Assembly: GCF_900149695.1 (NCBI RefSeq)
Contig: NZ_LT703003.1
Location: 186,001-250,000 of the forward strand
Origin: Anderseniella sp. Alg231-50
Lineage (GTDB): Bacteria; Pseudomonadota; Alphaproteobacteria; Rhizobiales; Aestuariivirgaceae
Direction: 5' to 3'
Length of the DNA stretch: 64,000 nucleotides
A program made the position numbers and the translations under genes. Below, in pieces: positions 17,529-26,714 of the stretch (the stretch's first letter is position 1; each line of letters starts with the position of its first letter). The notes under the pieces are model-generated. The model was given only the letters and a program-made list of their open reading frames with translations, was not told the DNA's origin and did not search any database.

Positions 17529-18793
17529 GTCTCTTCCCTTCTGAGATGCGCCGATGGCGCGCCCAGCAAAAACCAGATGAATGTCAGTGCCTGCAGCGAC
17601 AGGAACAGGCCAAAGGACACCTGGTAGGCAACCGGGTCATACCCGCCCGACGCGGTGACCGGCCACAGATCGATGATGGCACCAATGACATATTGCGAGA
17701 TAAAGGCAATGCCGAAAACCAGCGTATTGAGACAGCCGTTGGAGCGCCCGGCAAGATGGGCGCCGAAATACTGGGCCAGCCACGGATAGGCCAGGATGCC
17801 GGCCTGGCCGAACATGCCGAAGGCAAACCACACCAGCGGCGTCATGGCGACCGGCTCAAGCAGGATCACAAGCTGTATCGCCATGAACGCCAGCACGAAA
17901 CCGGTCATGCTGGTGAGCAGGCCAACGCCCTTGCGGCCCAGCCAGTCCGCGACATAGCCGGTCATCAAGGTACCAACGAGGAAACCCATCGCCGACAGCC
18001 CCAGCACCTGGGCCACGGCGTCGCGGTCCATGCCGGCAACATCCCTGATCCAGGGTCCGGCCCACAGGGTCTGTACGCCGATATGAGACCCTGCCGTAAG
18101 CGCCACAAACGGGGCCACGCGCCAGAACACCGGGTCCCGGTAGATGATGCCGATAGCCTTGAACACACTGCCTGCATCCGCTTTTACCGCGTTTTCCTTC
18201 GGGCGCTCCGGCACGACGAGATACAGGAAAACCGCCACGGCGAGTGTGACGGCCATCAGGCCGACGAACATGCCGCGCCAGCCAAACTGCACTGTTGCCC
18301 ATTCTGCCGGCACGGTGGCTGACAGAATGCCCAGGCCGCCGACCGCCATGATGCAGGCATTGGCCAGGGCGCGGCGCTGTTCCGGCACCCAAATGGTCAC
18401 CGCCTTGAACCCGGCCATCAGTCCACCGGCAGAGCCGATGCCGATCAGCATGCGGCCGAAGCTCAAGCCCCATTTGCCGGCGGCATAGGAAAACAGCACC
18501 GCGCCAAGGGCACCGACACACAACAGCACGGCCTGTACTTTTCGCGGTCCGAACCTGTCCAGCAACAACCCAAGCGGTATCTGGAACCCGGCAAAACCGA
18601 TCAGGTAGGCAGCTGTGAGCAGGCCAAGCTCGCCCGCATCCAGCCCGATGTCCGACACCAGGTTGGGTGCAATGACGGCGTTTACCGCGCGGTACAGGTA
18701 GGACAGGAAATAGCATAGCGAGAACGGCAGCAGGATGGTCAGGACCAGTCGTGCCAGCGATACCCGCGAGTGTTCGGAAGTGGTGGCTGTCAT
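17525..18793 (-). CDS. MFS transporter
   Basis: This 422-residue major facilitator protein has twelve predicted membrane segments. The conserved loop after helix 2 reads LLLDRFGPRKVQ, and GRMLIGIGSAGG marks helix 4. Its gene overlaps the asparaginase gene by 4 bases, so its substrate may be asparagine or an asparagine-containing compound, although the family alone does not say so. It starts 45 bases from tRNA-Gln. Confidence 0.88.
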   Translation of the reverse strand: MTATTSEHSRVSLARLVLTILLPFSLCYFLSYLYRAVNAVIAPNLVSDIGLDAGELGLLTAAYLIGFAGFQIPLGLLLDRFGPRKVQAVLLCVGALGAVLFSYAAGKWGLSFGRMLIGIGSAGGLMAGFKAVTIWVPEQRRALANACIMAVGGLGILSATVPAEWATVQFGWRGMFVGLMAVTLAVAVFLYLVVPERPKENAVKADAGSVFKAIGIIYRDPVFWRVAPFVALTAGSHIGVQTLWAGPWIRDVAGMDRDAVAQVLGLSAMGFLVGTLMTGYVADWLGRKGVGLLTSMTGFVLAFMAIQLVILLEPVAMTPLVWFAFGMFGQAGILAYPWLAQYFGAHLAGRSNGCLNTLVFGIAFISQYVIGAIIDLWPVTASGGYDPVAYQVSFGLFLSLQALTFIWFLLGAPSAHLRREET

Positions 18794-18837
18794 GGCTTTG
18801 AGTTACCCGCCTGAATTGTTCCACCAAAAACATAAAC

Positions 18838-18912
18838 TGGCTGGGGCGGCAGGATTCGAACCTGCGCATGGCGGCATCAAAAGCCGCTGCCTTACCACTT
18901 GGCGACGCCCCA
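18838..18912 (-). tRNA. tRNA-Gln (UUG)
   Basis: On the minus strand the 75-base sequence folds as a cloverleaf. The acceptor arm is TGGGGCG/CGCCCCA and CCA is encoded at 18840-18838. The anticodon stem GCGGC/GCCGC encloses loop TTTTGAT, giving anticodon TTG, and the T-arm contains GGTTCGAATCC. No integrase or att-like repeat is visible next to it. Confidence 0.96.
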
Positions 18913-19063
18913 GCAAAATCCGAAAACAGGTCACATCACCTGAGCGGGATGGCGGCAACATACTGATTTCGCCTTGCGCCTGCAACGGTGGATTTCGCAC
19001 CTGTTTGTCATGGCTTGAAGTCGACGTTTTCCGGCAGTATAACGGCGAACATTCTTCAAATGT

Positions 19064-19140
19064 CGGAGTGTGGCGCAGCCTGGTAGCGCACCTGCTTCGG
19101 GAGCAGGGGGTCGTGAGTTCGAATCTCGCCACTCCGACCA
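19064..19140 (+). tRNA. tRNA-Pro (CGG)
   Basis: This is a 77-base cloverleaf with acceptor CGGAGTG/CACTCCG, encoded CCA at the end, anticodon loop TTCGGGA (anticodon CGG), and T-arm GAGTTCGAATCTC. It lies on the strand opposite to tRNA-Gln, 151 bases away. It reads the proline codon CCG. Confidence 0.96.
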
Positions 19141-19570
19141 TTTGAGATAGAATTCTGCGGGTTGGCGCAATCTGGTGTTTCCAGAGGGGTCCGCTGTTCG
19201 TGACCCGAATGCCGGGTTCTGCTGTCAGATGACCATTTGTCTTTGCTGTCAGCGCAGCGTGTCGGCTGCAGCATCCACAAAGCTAAGAAAATTCATGCCT
19301 GTTCTCACAAACGCAAGCCAGACAAATCAATCCGGTTGGCTGTTTCAGCGACTGAACTTCGGAATTCCGGGAAGAGTGGCAAAAACTGAAGCCTTTGGCA
19401 CGAATGGAATAATCACGGCAGTCTGACGGGTTTTTTTCAAAGTACGCATAACTAAATCTCTATCTTTACTGGGTCTCTCGATGGTTGCAGTGTCCATGAA
19501 AGATGCTCGCAAAGATGTGTAATTCGTCACAAGCCGAAATTTGGCCGTCATCTGAGGTTGCGCGTATTAC
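19141..19570. other. 430-base stretch without a convincing gene
   Basis: I see no clear CDS between tRNA-Pro and the methyltransferase gene. A minus-strand frame from 19497 to 19345 (50 residues, starting MDTATIERPSKDRDL and ending GIPKFSR) is basic and could be a small protein, but its ribosome site is weak. A run of seven T bases follows CTGACGGG near 19430. There is no integrase fragment or repeat of the tRNA end. Confidence 0.4.
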
Positions 19571-20158
19571 TCAGCAGCCACGTTCTGCGTCTTCATCCGG
19601 TTTTTGCCACATGGTGGTCTGGGGATCGTCTTTTGTGTGCGGGCGCGGACCTTTCAGAACCAGCTTGTGCCAGCCCGCCAACTGCTCAACTGCCGGTAAA
19701 TAGGCTTGCCGGTCGGAATCATCCAGAACAAGCCATCCCGCCGGCACCACCCGGCTGTGAACCTTGCTGACACATTCCACCCGTCTGCGGCCATCGACAA
19801 TCACCAAGTCAAAACTGCCTTCCAGGTGCTCGACCCTGTCGACATAGTCAGCGGCGAGGTCGATCTGGTTGATGTTGACCTGCGCATTCAGATTGCGTCG
19901 CGCCAGTTCCCATCGAACCAGCCTTGCCCAGACCGGGTCATGTTCAATACAGGTGACCTGCGCGCCGCGTTCGGCAAAGAAAACTGTTGAACCGCCGCTG
20001 CCCCATTCCAGTATGCGCATGCCGGGCACAACCAGTTTTTCCAGTTGATTTACCGCCGGCCGGCACATCCACGGCCTGCCCTCAGCCAGCGGCCAGGGCT
20101 TCGGCTTGAAGAACCAGCCATGAATAGCTCGCAAATACTGGGCAGGCTGGTTTTTCAT
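19571..20158 (-). CDS. Class I SAM-dependent methyltransferase-like protein
   Basis: This protein of about 195 residues has a Rossmann-like core: RILEWGSGGSTVFFA is the SAM glycine loop (motif I), CIEHDPVWARL is the acidic loop, and FDLVIVDGRRRVECV resembles motif IV. The length and the IVDGRRR pattern suit the methyltransferase_24-like group often found with sugar or polysaccharide genes. The substrate is unknown. ATG 20158 (MKNQPAQY) is chosen over a longer frame. It is followed by the Fe-ADH gene region in the opposite reading order, so it is probably separate. Confidence 0.75.
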   Translation of the reverse strand: MKNQPAQYLRAIHGWFFKPKPWPLAEGRPWMCRPAVNQLEKLVVPGMRILEWGSGGSTVFFAERGAQVTCIEHDPVWARLVRWELARRNLNAQVNINQIDLAADYVDRVEHLEGSFDLVIVDGRRRVECVSKVHSRVVPAGWLVLDDSDRQAYLPAVEQLAGWHKLVLKGPRPHTKDDPQTTMWQKPDEDAERGC

Positions 20159-20232
20159 CGGCGCGAACCTAGTGGCAGGAAATGCCTGCAGCAAGGCCGG
20201 CTTGCACAACCAGGCCGGCCATGTTTCCTGTG

Positions 20233-20251
20233 CGCCGGGATCATCCCGGCG
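20233..20251 (-). terminator. Hairpin downstream of the Fe-ADH gene
   Basis: CGCCGGGA-TCA-TCCCGGCG is a perfect 8-bp stem about 10 bases after the Fe-ADH stop on the minus strand. No T-run follows, so it is either a weak terminator or a stabilising 3' hairpin for the catabolic operon. Confidence 0.4.
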
Positions 20252-20260
20252 TGCGGGTCT

Positions 20261-21406
20261 TCAGATGCACTCCAGAAACAGTTCCCTGGTGTTTTCCGGT
20301 GTCATCGTTACGGGGTTTCCGCCGACGCTGGGGTCTTCCAGCGCCATGGCGGTCAACTCGTCAACCCGGTCAATGCCGACACCCATATCACCGAGCCGGG
20401 CAGGAATGCCCAGTTCTGCGTTGAGGTTTTCGACAAACGCCAGGAAGCCGTCGAAACCACCATTAATGCCCATATAGGCAGCCGCGGCATTGATCCTGTC
20501 CTCGATTTGCGGGCGGTTGAACAGCAATACGGCTGGAATGCACACCGCATTGGTGGTGCCGTGATGGGTATTGTAAACAGCACCAATGGGATGTGACAGC
20601 GCATGTACCGCGCCGAGGCCTTTCTGGAACGCCGTTGCGCCCATGCAGGCTGCCGCCATCATCTGGGCGCGGGCTTCCATGTCGGAGCCATCGGCATAAG
20701 CGCGCGGCAGGTATTGCTTGACCAGCGCCATGCCTTCCAGCGCCATGCCCTGGCTCATCGGGTGGAAATGCGGGCTGGAATACGCCTCCAGGCAATGCGC
20801 AAACGCGTCCATGCCGGTGCCGGCGGTAATGGCCGGCGGCATGCCGACCGTCAGCTCCGGATCGCAGATTACCACGGCCGGCAGAACCTTGGGATGGAAG
20901 ATGATTTTCTTCACATGGGTCTCGGAATTGGTGATGACACTGGCTCGTCCCACCTCCGAGCCGGTACCTGCCGTCGTCGGCACGGCGATAATGGGTACAA
21001 TGGCGTCGGCATCGGCCCGCGTCCACCAGTCGTCGACATCCTCAAAATCCCAGACCGGCCTGGTCTGACCAGCCATGAAGGCGACCATCTTGCCCAGGTC
21101 AAGGCCGGAACCGCCTCCAAAGGCAATCACGCCGTCATGGCCGCCGTCGCGGAATACTTTCAGGCCGGCTTCGAGATTGATTTCGTTGGGGTTGGGGTCG
21201 ACATCGGCAAAGATCGCGCGGCCCAGGTCGGCTTCGTCCATCAGGTCAAGCGTTTTCGCGGTGATCGGCAAGTCGCGCAGGCCCCTGTCTGTTACGAGCA
21301 GCGGTTTGCTGATGCCGGCCTGGGCGCAGGCTTCGCCGATTTCGGCAATGCGTCCATTTCCAAAACGGATTGCGGTCGGATAGGACCAGTTAGCAGTCAG
21401 GTTCAT
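20261..21406 (-). CDS. Iron-containing alcohol dehydrogenase
   Basis: This 381-residue group III alcohol dehydrogenase carries the nucleotide loop GGGSGLDLGK and TTAGTGSEVGR. The iron-binding Asp/His set is in GTGMDAFAHCLEAY and ALSHPIGAVYNTHHG. It oxidises a primary alcohol to an aldehyde, or the reverse, with NAD(P). The start overlaps the upstream aldehyde dehydrogenase stop by 4 bases. Between them the two enzymes can turn a hydroxymethyl group into a carboxylate. With the gamma-glutamyl ligase upstream, the likely substrate is a gamma-glutamylated amino-alcohol; this is inference. Confidence 0.93.
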   Translation of the reverse strand: MNLTANWSYPTAIRFGNGRIAEIGEACAQAGISKPLLVTDRGLRDLPITAKTLDLMDEADLGRAIFADVDPNPNEINLEAGLKVFRDGGHDGVIAFGGGSGLDLGKMVAFMAGQTRPVWDFEDVDDWWTRADADAIVPIIAVPTTAGTGSEVGRASVITNSETHVKKIIFHPKVLPAVVICDPELTVGMPPAITAGTGMDAFAHCLEAYSSPHFHPMSQGMALEGMALVKQYLPRAYADGSDMEARAQMMAAACMGATAFQKGLGAVHALSHPIGAVYNTHHGTTNAVCIPAVLLFNRPQIEDRINAAAAYMGINGGFDGFLAFVENLNAELGIPARLGDMGVGIDRVDELTAMALEDPSVGGNPVTMTPENTRELFLECI

Positions 21407-22785
21407 GTGAGTGCCTTTTTAAGATGGTATGATTTGGGTCTGGTGAGGTTGCGGTAGCCGATGACAGACAGGGCGCCGCCACGGCCGGTGTCCTTGCAGC
21501 CGGTCCAGCACAGTGCCGGGTCAAGATAATCACAGCGGTTCATGAACACGGTGCCGGTCTCGACGTCGCGACCGATACGGGCGGCGCGTTCTGCATCCGC
21601 CGTCCACAAGGATGCCGTGAGGCCAAAATCGCTGTCGTTCATCAGCCGGATCGCTTCAGCATCGTCGGCGACCTTCATGATGCCGACGACCGGACCAAAG
21701 CTTTCCTCGCGCATGACGCGCATGTCGTGGTTCACATTGGTGAGTATCTGAGGGGCCAGATAGGTGCCGCCGTCGTCAGCGAAGGCGGATGTGTCGATGT
21801 GCGCCTTCGCACCCTGCCCGATGGCTTCAGCAGTCTGGCTGCGCACCAGATCGGCAAAGCGGACATTGGCCATCGGGCCCAGTGTCGTTGCCTGGTCGAG
21901 CGGATTGCCCAGCACGTAACCGGAGACAATCCCCACGGCCTTTTCCACGAACGCATCATACAGTTTTTCAGTGACGTAAATGCGCTCGATACCACAGCAG
22001 CACTGGCCCGAATTGAACATCGCGCCATCGATGAGGGTGTCCGCGGCGGCATCAAGGTCGGCGTCTTCCATGACATAGCCCGGGTCCTTGCCGCCAAGCT
22101 CCAGGCCCAGTGCGGTGAAGGTGCCCGCGGCGGCCTTCTCCATGGCCTTGCCGCCGCCGACCGAGCCGGTGAAATTCACAAACCCGAACGATTTCGCGGC
22201 AATCAGTCGAGAGGTGGTTTCATGATCCAGGAATATGTTCTGGAACACGTCTTCCGGCACGCCTGCCTCGATGAAGGCTTTTACCAGCCGTTCGCCGGCC
22301 AGCAGTGTCTGCGTGGCGTGCTTCAGGACAACCGCATTTCCGGCGATCAGCGCCGGTGCGACCGTGTTGATGGCGGTCAAGTAGGGATAGTTCCACGGCG
22401 CGATCACCAGCACCAGTCCGTGCGGCTCATGCTCAATGCGCCGTTCAAAGCTGTCGCTGTCCTCAATGACAATCGGTGTCAGTGCATCTTCCGCTATGTC
22501 GGCCATGTGGGAGGCGCGTTCATCGACGCCGCCGAACTCGCCGCCATAACGCACCGGGCGACCCATCATGTGGGCGATTTCCGGCACCACCTCGTCATTC
22601 ATCCCGCCGAGCCGGGCAAGGCCGTTGCGCACCAGCGAGATGCGTTCATCCAGCGGGCGCGCCGCCCACGACTTCTGCGCCTTGCGCGCCCGATCGACAA
22701 TTGCCTCGGCCTGCGTCATGGAGGCAACCGGGCGTTCGGCGAACACCGACCCGTCAATCGGTGAAATACATTTCAACGTGCTCAT
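21403..22785 (-). CDS. NAD(P)-dependent aldehyde dehydrogenase
   Basis: This 460-residue aldehyde dehydrogenase has the cofactor region APWNYPYLTAINTVAPALIAG split around PWNYP, the FTGSVGGGKAM turn, the base in LELGGKDPGYV, and the catalytic cysteine in NSGQCCCGIERIYV. The family oxidises aldehydes to acids in the cytoplasm. The gene lies 8 bases downstream of a glutamine-synthetase-like gene and overlaps the Fe-ADH gene, so the three are one transcription unit. A role on a gamma-glutamyl-aldehyde fits the context. Confidence 0.94.
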   Translation of the reverse strand: MSTLKCISPIDGSVFAERPVASMTQAEAIVDRARKAQKSWAARPLDERISLVRNGLARLGGMNDEVVPEIAHMMGRPVRYGGEFGGVDERASHMADIAEDALTPIVIEDSDSFERRIEHEPHGLVLVIAPWNYPYLTAINTVAPALIAGNAVVLKHATQTLLAGERLVKAFIEAGVPEDVFQNIFLDHETTSRLIAAKSFGFVNFTGSVGGGKAMEKAAAGTFTALGLELGGKDPGYVMEDADLDAAADTLIDGAMFNSGQCCCGIERIYVTEKLYDAFVEKAVGIVSGYVLGNPLDQATTLGPMANVRFADLVRSQTAEAIGQGAKAHIDTSAFADDGGTYLAPQILTNVNHDMRVMREESFGPVVGIMKVADDAEAIRLMNDSDFGLTASLWTADAERAARIGRDVETGTVFMNRCDYLDPALCWTGCKDTGRGGALSVIGYRNLTRPKSYHLKKALT

Positions 22786-22793
22786 CTTCGGTG

Positions 22794-24161
22794 TCAGGAC
22801 CTTTCAAATCCGCGGGCAATCTCCCAGTCGGTCACCCGGCGGTCATATTCAAACTGCTCCCATTCGGCGGCGTGGACATAATGCTCCACGACCTCGTCTC
22901 CCATGGCAGCGCGCAGCATTTTCGACTTCTTCAGCGCCACGGCAGCATCCCGCAGGGTGGCGGGGATTTCGCGAGCCCGTTTTGCCGCGTAGGCATCGCC
23001 CTTGAACTCCGGTTCCAGTTCCATCTGGTTTTCAATACCGGAAATACCGGCTGCAATCTGGGCCGCAAATGCCAGATACGGGTTGAGGTCGGAGCCACCC
23101 ACCCGGCACTCCACGCGCACCGCCTTGCCGCTGCCGCATATACGGTATCCGGCCGTGCGGTTGTCCAGCGACCAGATCGCCTTTGTCGGGGCAAAGGTGC
23201 CGGCCTGGAAACGCTTGTAGGAATTGATGTTCGGCGCCAGGAAGCAGGTGAACTCCGAAGCATGGGCCAAAAGGCCGGCCAGATACTGCCGCATCATGTC
23301 CGACATGCCGTATTCGCCCTCAGGATCGTGGAAGCGGGCCTCGGTGCCGTCCTTCGACCACAGGGACTGATGCACATGCGAGGATGAACCGGCGGCTTCA
23401 TAGTCCCACTTGGCCATGAAAGTAGCCGCACGGCCCTGAGCCCAGGCGATTTCCTTTACCCCGTTCTTGGTGATGACGTGGTTGTCGGCCGCGGTCAGTG
23501 CATCGGCATACTTGACGTTGATCTCCTCCTGCCCGGCCCAGGCTTCGCCCTTGGAACACTCGACAGGAATGCCGGCACCGTAAAGCCCGTTGCGAACGGC
23601 GCGCATGACGTCTTCTTCCTTGGTGGTCTGGAAGAGGTGATAATCCTCATTATAGGGGCTGATCAGGTTCATGTCCCGATACCCCTGCCCGTGGGCTTCC
23701 TCGAAACTTTCTTCAAACAGGTAGAACTCAAGCTCCGACGCCATCATCGCCGACAGGCCCATGGCTTCGAGCCTTGCAATCTGCTTTTTCAGGATGGCGC
23801 GCGGAGATACCGGAATGTCCTCGTGGCCATGATGGTCCATGACATCGCACAACACCATTGCGACGCCGTCCTGCCAGGGCAGGCGGCGCAGGGTGGCAAG
23901 GTCCGGCTTCATCATGTAGTCGCCATATCCCTTTTCCCAGCTGGCGGACTTGTAGCCCGGCACCGGTTCCATTTCCATGTCGACGGTCATGAGGTAATTG
24001 CAGCTGTGGGTTTCGTTTACGGCAGAGTCAAGAAAATGCTGCGCGTGAAAGCGTTTGCCCATCAACCTGCCCTGCATGTCGACCTGCGCCATGATGACAG
24101 TGTCAATGTCGTCTGCCTCAACAGCTGTTGTCAGTTCGGCAATTGTCAGTAATCCCGGCAT
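22794..24161 (-). CDS. Glutamine synthetase family ligase, PuuA/GlnA4-like
   Basis: This 455-residue enzyme has a glutamine synthetase catalytic domain: SELEFYLFEESFEE for metal and glutamate, HVHQSLWSKDG, and SLDNRTAGYRICG near the nucleotide. The N-terminal part differs from GlnA, as in the gamma-glutamylpolyamine, gamma-glutamylethanolamide and gamma-glutamylalkylamide ligases. These join glutamate to an amine with ATP. Housekeeping glutamine synthesis is unlikely given the operon with ADH, ALDH and a TRAP transporter. The exact amine is not decided by sequence. Confidence 0.9.
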   Translation of the reverse strand: MPGLLTIAELTTAVEADDIDTVIMAQVDMQGRLMGKRFHAQHFLDSAVNETHSCNYLMTVDMEMEPVPGYKSASWEKGYGDYMMKPDLATLRRLPWQDGVAMVLCDVMDHHGHEDIPVSPRAILKKQIARLEAMGLSAMMASELEFYLFEESFEEAHGQGYRDMNLISPYNEDYHLFQTTKEEDVMRAVRNGLYGAGIPVECSKGEAWAGQEEINVKYADALTAADNHVITKNGVKEIAWAQGRAATFMAKWDYEAAGSSSHVHQSLWSKDGTEARFHDPEGEYGMSDMMRQYLAGLLAHASEFTCFLAPNINSYKRFQAGTFAPTKAIWSLDNRTAGYRICGSGKAVRVECRVGGSDLNPYLAFAAQIAAGISGIENQMELEPEFKGDAYAAKRAREIPATLRDAAVALKKSKMLRAAMGDEVVEHYVHAAEWEQFEYDRRVTDWEIARGFERS

Positions 24162-24195
24162 TCAACCCTCCGCGCGGACACAAAATAAGCGACAC

Positions 24196-24222
24196 GCCGG
24201 CCCCAACTTCACAGGGGCCGGC
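24196..24222 (-). terminator. Strong hairpin after the TRAP binding-protein gene
   Basis: GCCGGCCCC pairs perfectly with GGGGCCGGC around a 9-base loop, 21 bases after the stop of the substrate-binding protein gene and before the glutamine-synthetase-like gene. Without a clear T-run it may act as a partial terminator or 3' stabiliser, letting the binding protein be made in excess over the enzymes downstream. Confidence 0.5.
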
Positions 24223-24242
24223 ATGCAGTCTGGTTTGGTCGA

Positions 24243-25277
24243 TCAGCTGTAACGGTACGGCCGTCCAGCCTTGGTCATGTCGGCATTGTACTTCTTGAAG
24301 ATGTCGACGACCTTCTTCTTGGTTTCCGACTCAGCCGCAATCTCGTCCCAGAACTTGACGGCAGCATCTTCAACCGTCTGCCATTCGGCATCCGGAATGG
24401 AGGTCAGTTTCATCTTGGTACCGTCGACGCGCAAGGACGCTTCACCACCCCAATACCACCACTGGCGGTAGTAATGGCTCTGGTCCATGGTCAGCTTGAG
24501 CAGTTCCTTCAGATGCTCGGGCAGCTCGTTATAGCGGTCCATGTTGGCAAAGAACGACCCTGCCCAGGCACCTGAGATGTTGTTGGTGAGGAAGTAATTG
24601 GTCACGTCGGCCCACCCCACGGTGTAGTCCTCGGTGATGCCCGACCAGGCAATGCCGTCCAATTCGCCGGTTTGAACTGCAACCTCGATGTCCTCCCACG
24701 GCAGCGTCACCGGTATCACCCCGAACTGGGCCAGGAAGCGGCCGGCGGTCGGGAAGGTGAATACCTTCTTGCCCTTGAGATCGGCCAGCGAATTGATCGG
24801 ATCCTTGGTGGCGAAATGACAAGGGTCCCAGGCACCGGCTGACAGGTGCTTCACACCTACCTTGGAATATTCCGCATCCCAGATCTCGTTCAGGCCGTAC
24901 TGGTTGAACAGCACCGGCACGTCCAGCGAATAGCGGCTGGCAAACGGGAAGTAGCCGCCAAACACCGTCACCTCGGTTGGCGATGCCATGGAGTCGTCAT
25001 CAGACTGTACAGCGTCGATGGTGCCCTTCTGCATGGCGCGGAACAGCTCGCCCGTCGGCACCAGCTGGTCTGCGAAGAACAGCTCGATTTCCATCTCGTC
25101 GCGGGCGACCTTGTTGAAGCTGTCAATGGCCGGCTTGATAACGTGCTCGGCCAGAGCCGGACCGGCATAGGTCTGCATGCGCCACTTGATTTTCGATTGG
25201 GCATGCACGGCAGGTGCGGCAAGCGTTGCGGCACCGGCAACGCCGGCTCCCTGGATAAATTTACGTCTTGTCGTCAT
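24243..25277 (-). CDS. TRAP transporter substrate-binding protein, DctP type
   Basis: This 344-residue periplasmic protein has a twin-arginine signal (TTRRKFIQGAGVAGAATLA, cleaved near VHA-Q). The DctP fold shows FPTAGRFLAQFGVIP and the ligand-region TGELDGIAWSG. It captures the substrate and delivers it to the DctQ-DctM pair. ATG 25277 is chosen because GGAGG lies 8 bases upstream. DctP proteins usually bind organic acids. Some bind other small polar compounds, and here an amine or amino-alcohol would be unusual. Confidence 0.93.
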   Translation of the reverse strand: MTTRRKFIQGAGVAGAATLAAPAVHAQSKIKWRMQTYAGPALAEHVIKPAIDSFNKVARDEMEIELFFADQLVPTGELFRAMQKGTIDAVQSDDDSMASPTEVTVFGGYFPFASRYSLDVPVLFNQYGLNEIWDAEYSKVGVKHLSAGAWDPCHFATKDPINSLADLKGKKVFTFPTAGRFLAQFGVIPVTLPWEDIEVAVQTGELDGIAWSGITEDYTVGWADVTNYFLTNNISGAWAGSFFANMDRYNELPEHLKELLKLTMDQSHYYRQWWYWGGEASLRVDGTKMKLTSIPDAEWQTVEDAAVKFWDEIAAESETKKKVVDIFKKYNADMTKAGRPYRYS

Positions 25278-25390
25278 GTCACAAACCTCCACTTTGGTTT
25301 TCAGTTACTCTTTTCACTCTTCACTTCACTCCAGTCCTCGCTGGCCTGTCGGCCTCACGAACACTCCCCCAATCCTGCTCAATCCTGTCA

Positions 25391-26713
25391 TCACTTCCCA
25401 TACACATAATTCGGCAGCCATAATGCGATTTCCGGAAACACCATGACCAGTATCAGCGCCAGGATCATCACGCCGACAAACGGTATTATGGACCTGTAGA
25501 TGTCGGTCAGCCCGATTTCCGGCGGCGCCATGGCACGCATCAAAAACAGGTTGTAGCCAAACGGCGGTGTCATGTAGGCGATCTGGGTGGTGATGGTATA
25601 GAGCACGCCATACCAGACCAGATCGAAACCGAGCGCACCGACCAGCGGCACATACAGCGGCGCGACAATCACCAGCATGGCCGTATCGTCCAGGAACGTT
25701 CCCATCAGGATGAACGACAACTGCATCAGGATCAGGATCATCCATGGTTCCAGGCCAAGCTGCTCGGTGAACAGGCTGTCGATGGCCTTGACCGCGCCGA
25801 GCCCGTCGAACACCGCGCCAAAGCCCAGCGCCGCCAGGATGATCCACATGAACATGCACGAGATACCCAGCGTCTGGCGCACAGACACCTCAAACACCTC
25901 GCGGGTCATGCGGCGCTTCAGGACAGCGGCCACAAACGCCGTCATGGCGCCAATGGCGGAGCTTTCAACCAGGCTGGTCCAGCCATTGACGAACGGCACC
26001 ATCATGGCGGCGAAAATGCCCAGCGGCAGCAGGCCGGCGCGCAGCAGCTTCAGCTTCTCGTTCATCGGCATGTTGCGTTCTTCGGGTGGAAGCGCGGGTC
26101 CCAGTTCCGGCTGCAGGCGGCAACGGACAACGATATAGATGATAAACAGCGCAGCCATCATCAGACCGGGAATGACGCCTGCCAGCCACAACTGGCCAAC
26201 CGGCTGACGCGCAATCATGGCATACAGCACCAGCACCACGGACGGCGGCACCAGAATGCCGAGTGAGGAGCCTGCCTGAACCACGCCGGTCACCATGCGC
26301 TTGTCATAGCCGCGGCGTAAAAGCTCGGGCAGCGCAATGGTGGCACCGATCGCCATGCCGGCAACCGAGAGACCGTTCATGGCGGAAATCAGCACCATCA
26401 ACCCGATGGTGCCGATGGCAAGCCCGCCTCGAAGTCCGCCCATCCAGACATGGAACATGCGGTACAGATCGTCTGCGATCTTGGATTCCGACAGCACATA
26501 GCCCATGAAGATGAACATCGGCAGGGTGAGCAGCGGATACCATTTCATCAGCTTCATGGCGGCGGAAAAGCCGATGTCGGAGCCGCCGGTGCCCCACAGG
26601 AACAGGGCCGCCATGACGGCGACGAAACCGATGGCGCCGAACACGCGCTGCCCGGTCATGAGCATCAGCATCATGGTGGAGAACATCAGAATTGCGATCA
26701 GGTCCTGGTCCAT
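25391..26713 (-). CDS. TRAP transporter large permease, DctM type
   Basis: This 440-residue inner-membrane protein has about twelve membrane segments. It starts MDQDLIAILMFSTMMLML and contains the DctM signatures NGLSVAGMAIGATIALPEL and PPSVVLVLYAMIA. It uses the ion gradient to move the substrate. The ATG at 26713 follows the small-permease stop by one base, and GAGGTGG upstream supports that start. Substrate binding is set by the partner DctP protein encoded downstream. Confidence 0.94.
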   Translation of the reverse strand: MDQDLIAILMFSTMMLMLMTGQRVFGAIGFVAVMAALFLWGTGGSDIGFSAAMKLMKWYPLLTLPMFIFMGYVLSESKIADDLYRMFHVWMGGLRGGLAIGTIGLMVLISAMNGLSVAGMAIGATIALPELLRRGYDKRMVTGVVQAGSSLGILVPPSVVLVLYAMIARQPVGQLWLAGVIPGLMMAALFIIYIVVRCRLQPELGPALPPEERNMPMNEKLKLLRAGLLPLGIFAAMMVPFVNGWTSLVESSAIGAMTAFVAAVLKRRMTREVFEVSVRQTLGISCMFMWIILAALGFGAVFDGLGAVKAIDSLFTEQLGLEPWMILILMQLSFILMGTFLDDTAMLVIVAPLYVPLVGALGFDLVWYGVLYTITTQIAYMTPPFGYNLFLMRAMAPPEIGLTDIYRSIIPFVGVMILALILVMVFPEIALWLPNYVYGK

Positions 26714-26714
26714 T

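Noticed and set aside
17546-18322. 258-codon plus-strand frame opposite the MFS gene
   Set aside because: Composition is Gln/His/Arg-rich and lacks hydrophobic structure; it is a shadow of the transporter.
18838-19570. Possible genomic-island insertion at the two tRNA genes
   Set aside because: No integrase, no repeated tRNA 3' end and no change of gene type were found on either side.
21727-22764. 345-codon plus-strand frame opposite the aldehyde dehydrogenase
   Set aside because: Antisense to a strongly conserved enzyme; no recognised motifs and no ribosome site.
24196-24222. Complete operon end after the TRAP genes
   Set aside because: The hairpin has no T-run, and the ligase gene continues on the same strand 81 bases from the binding-protein gene; partial termination is more likely.
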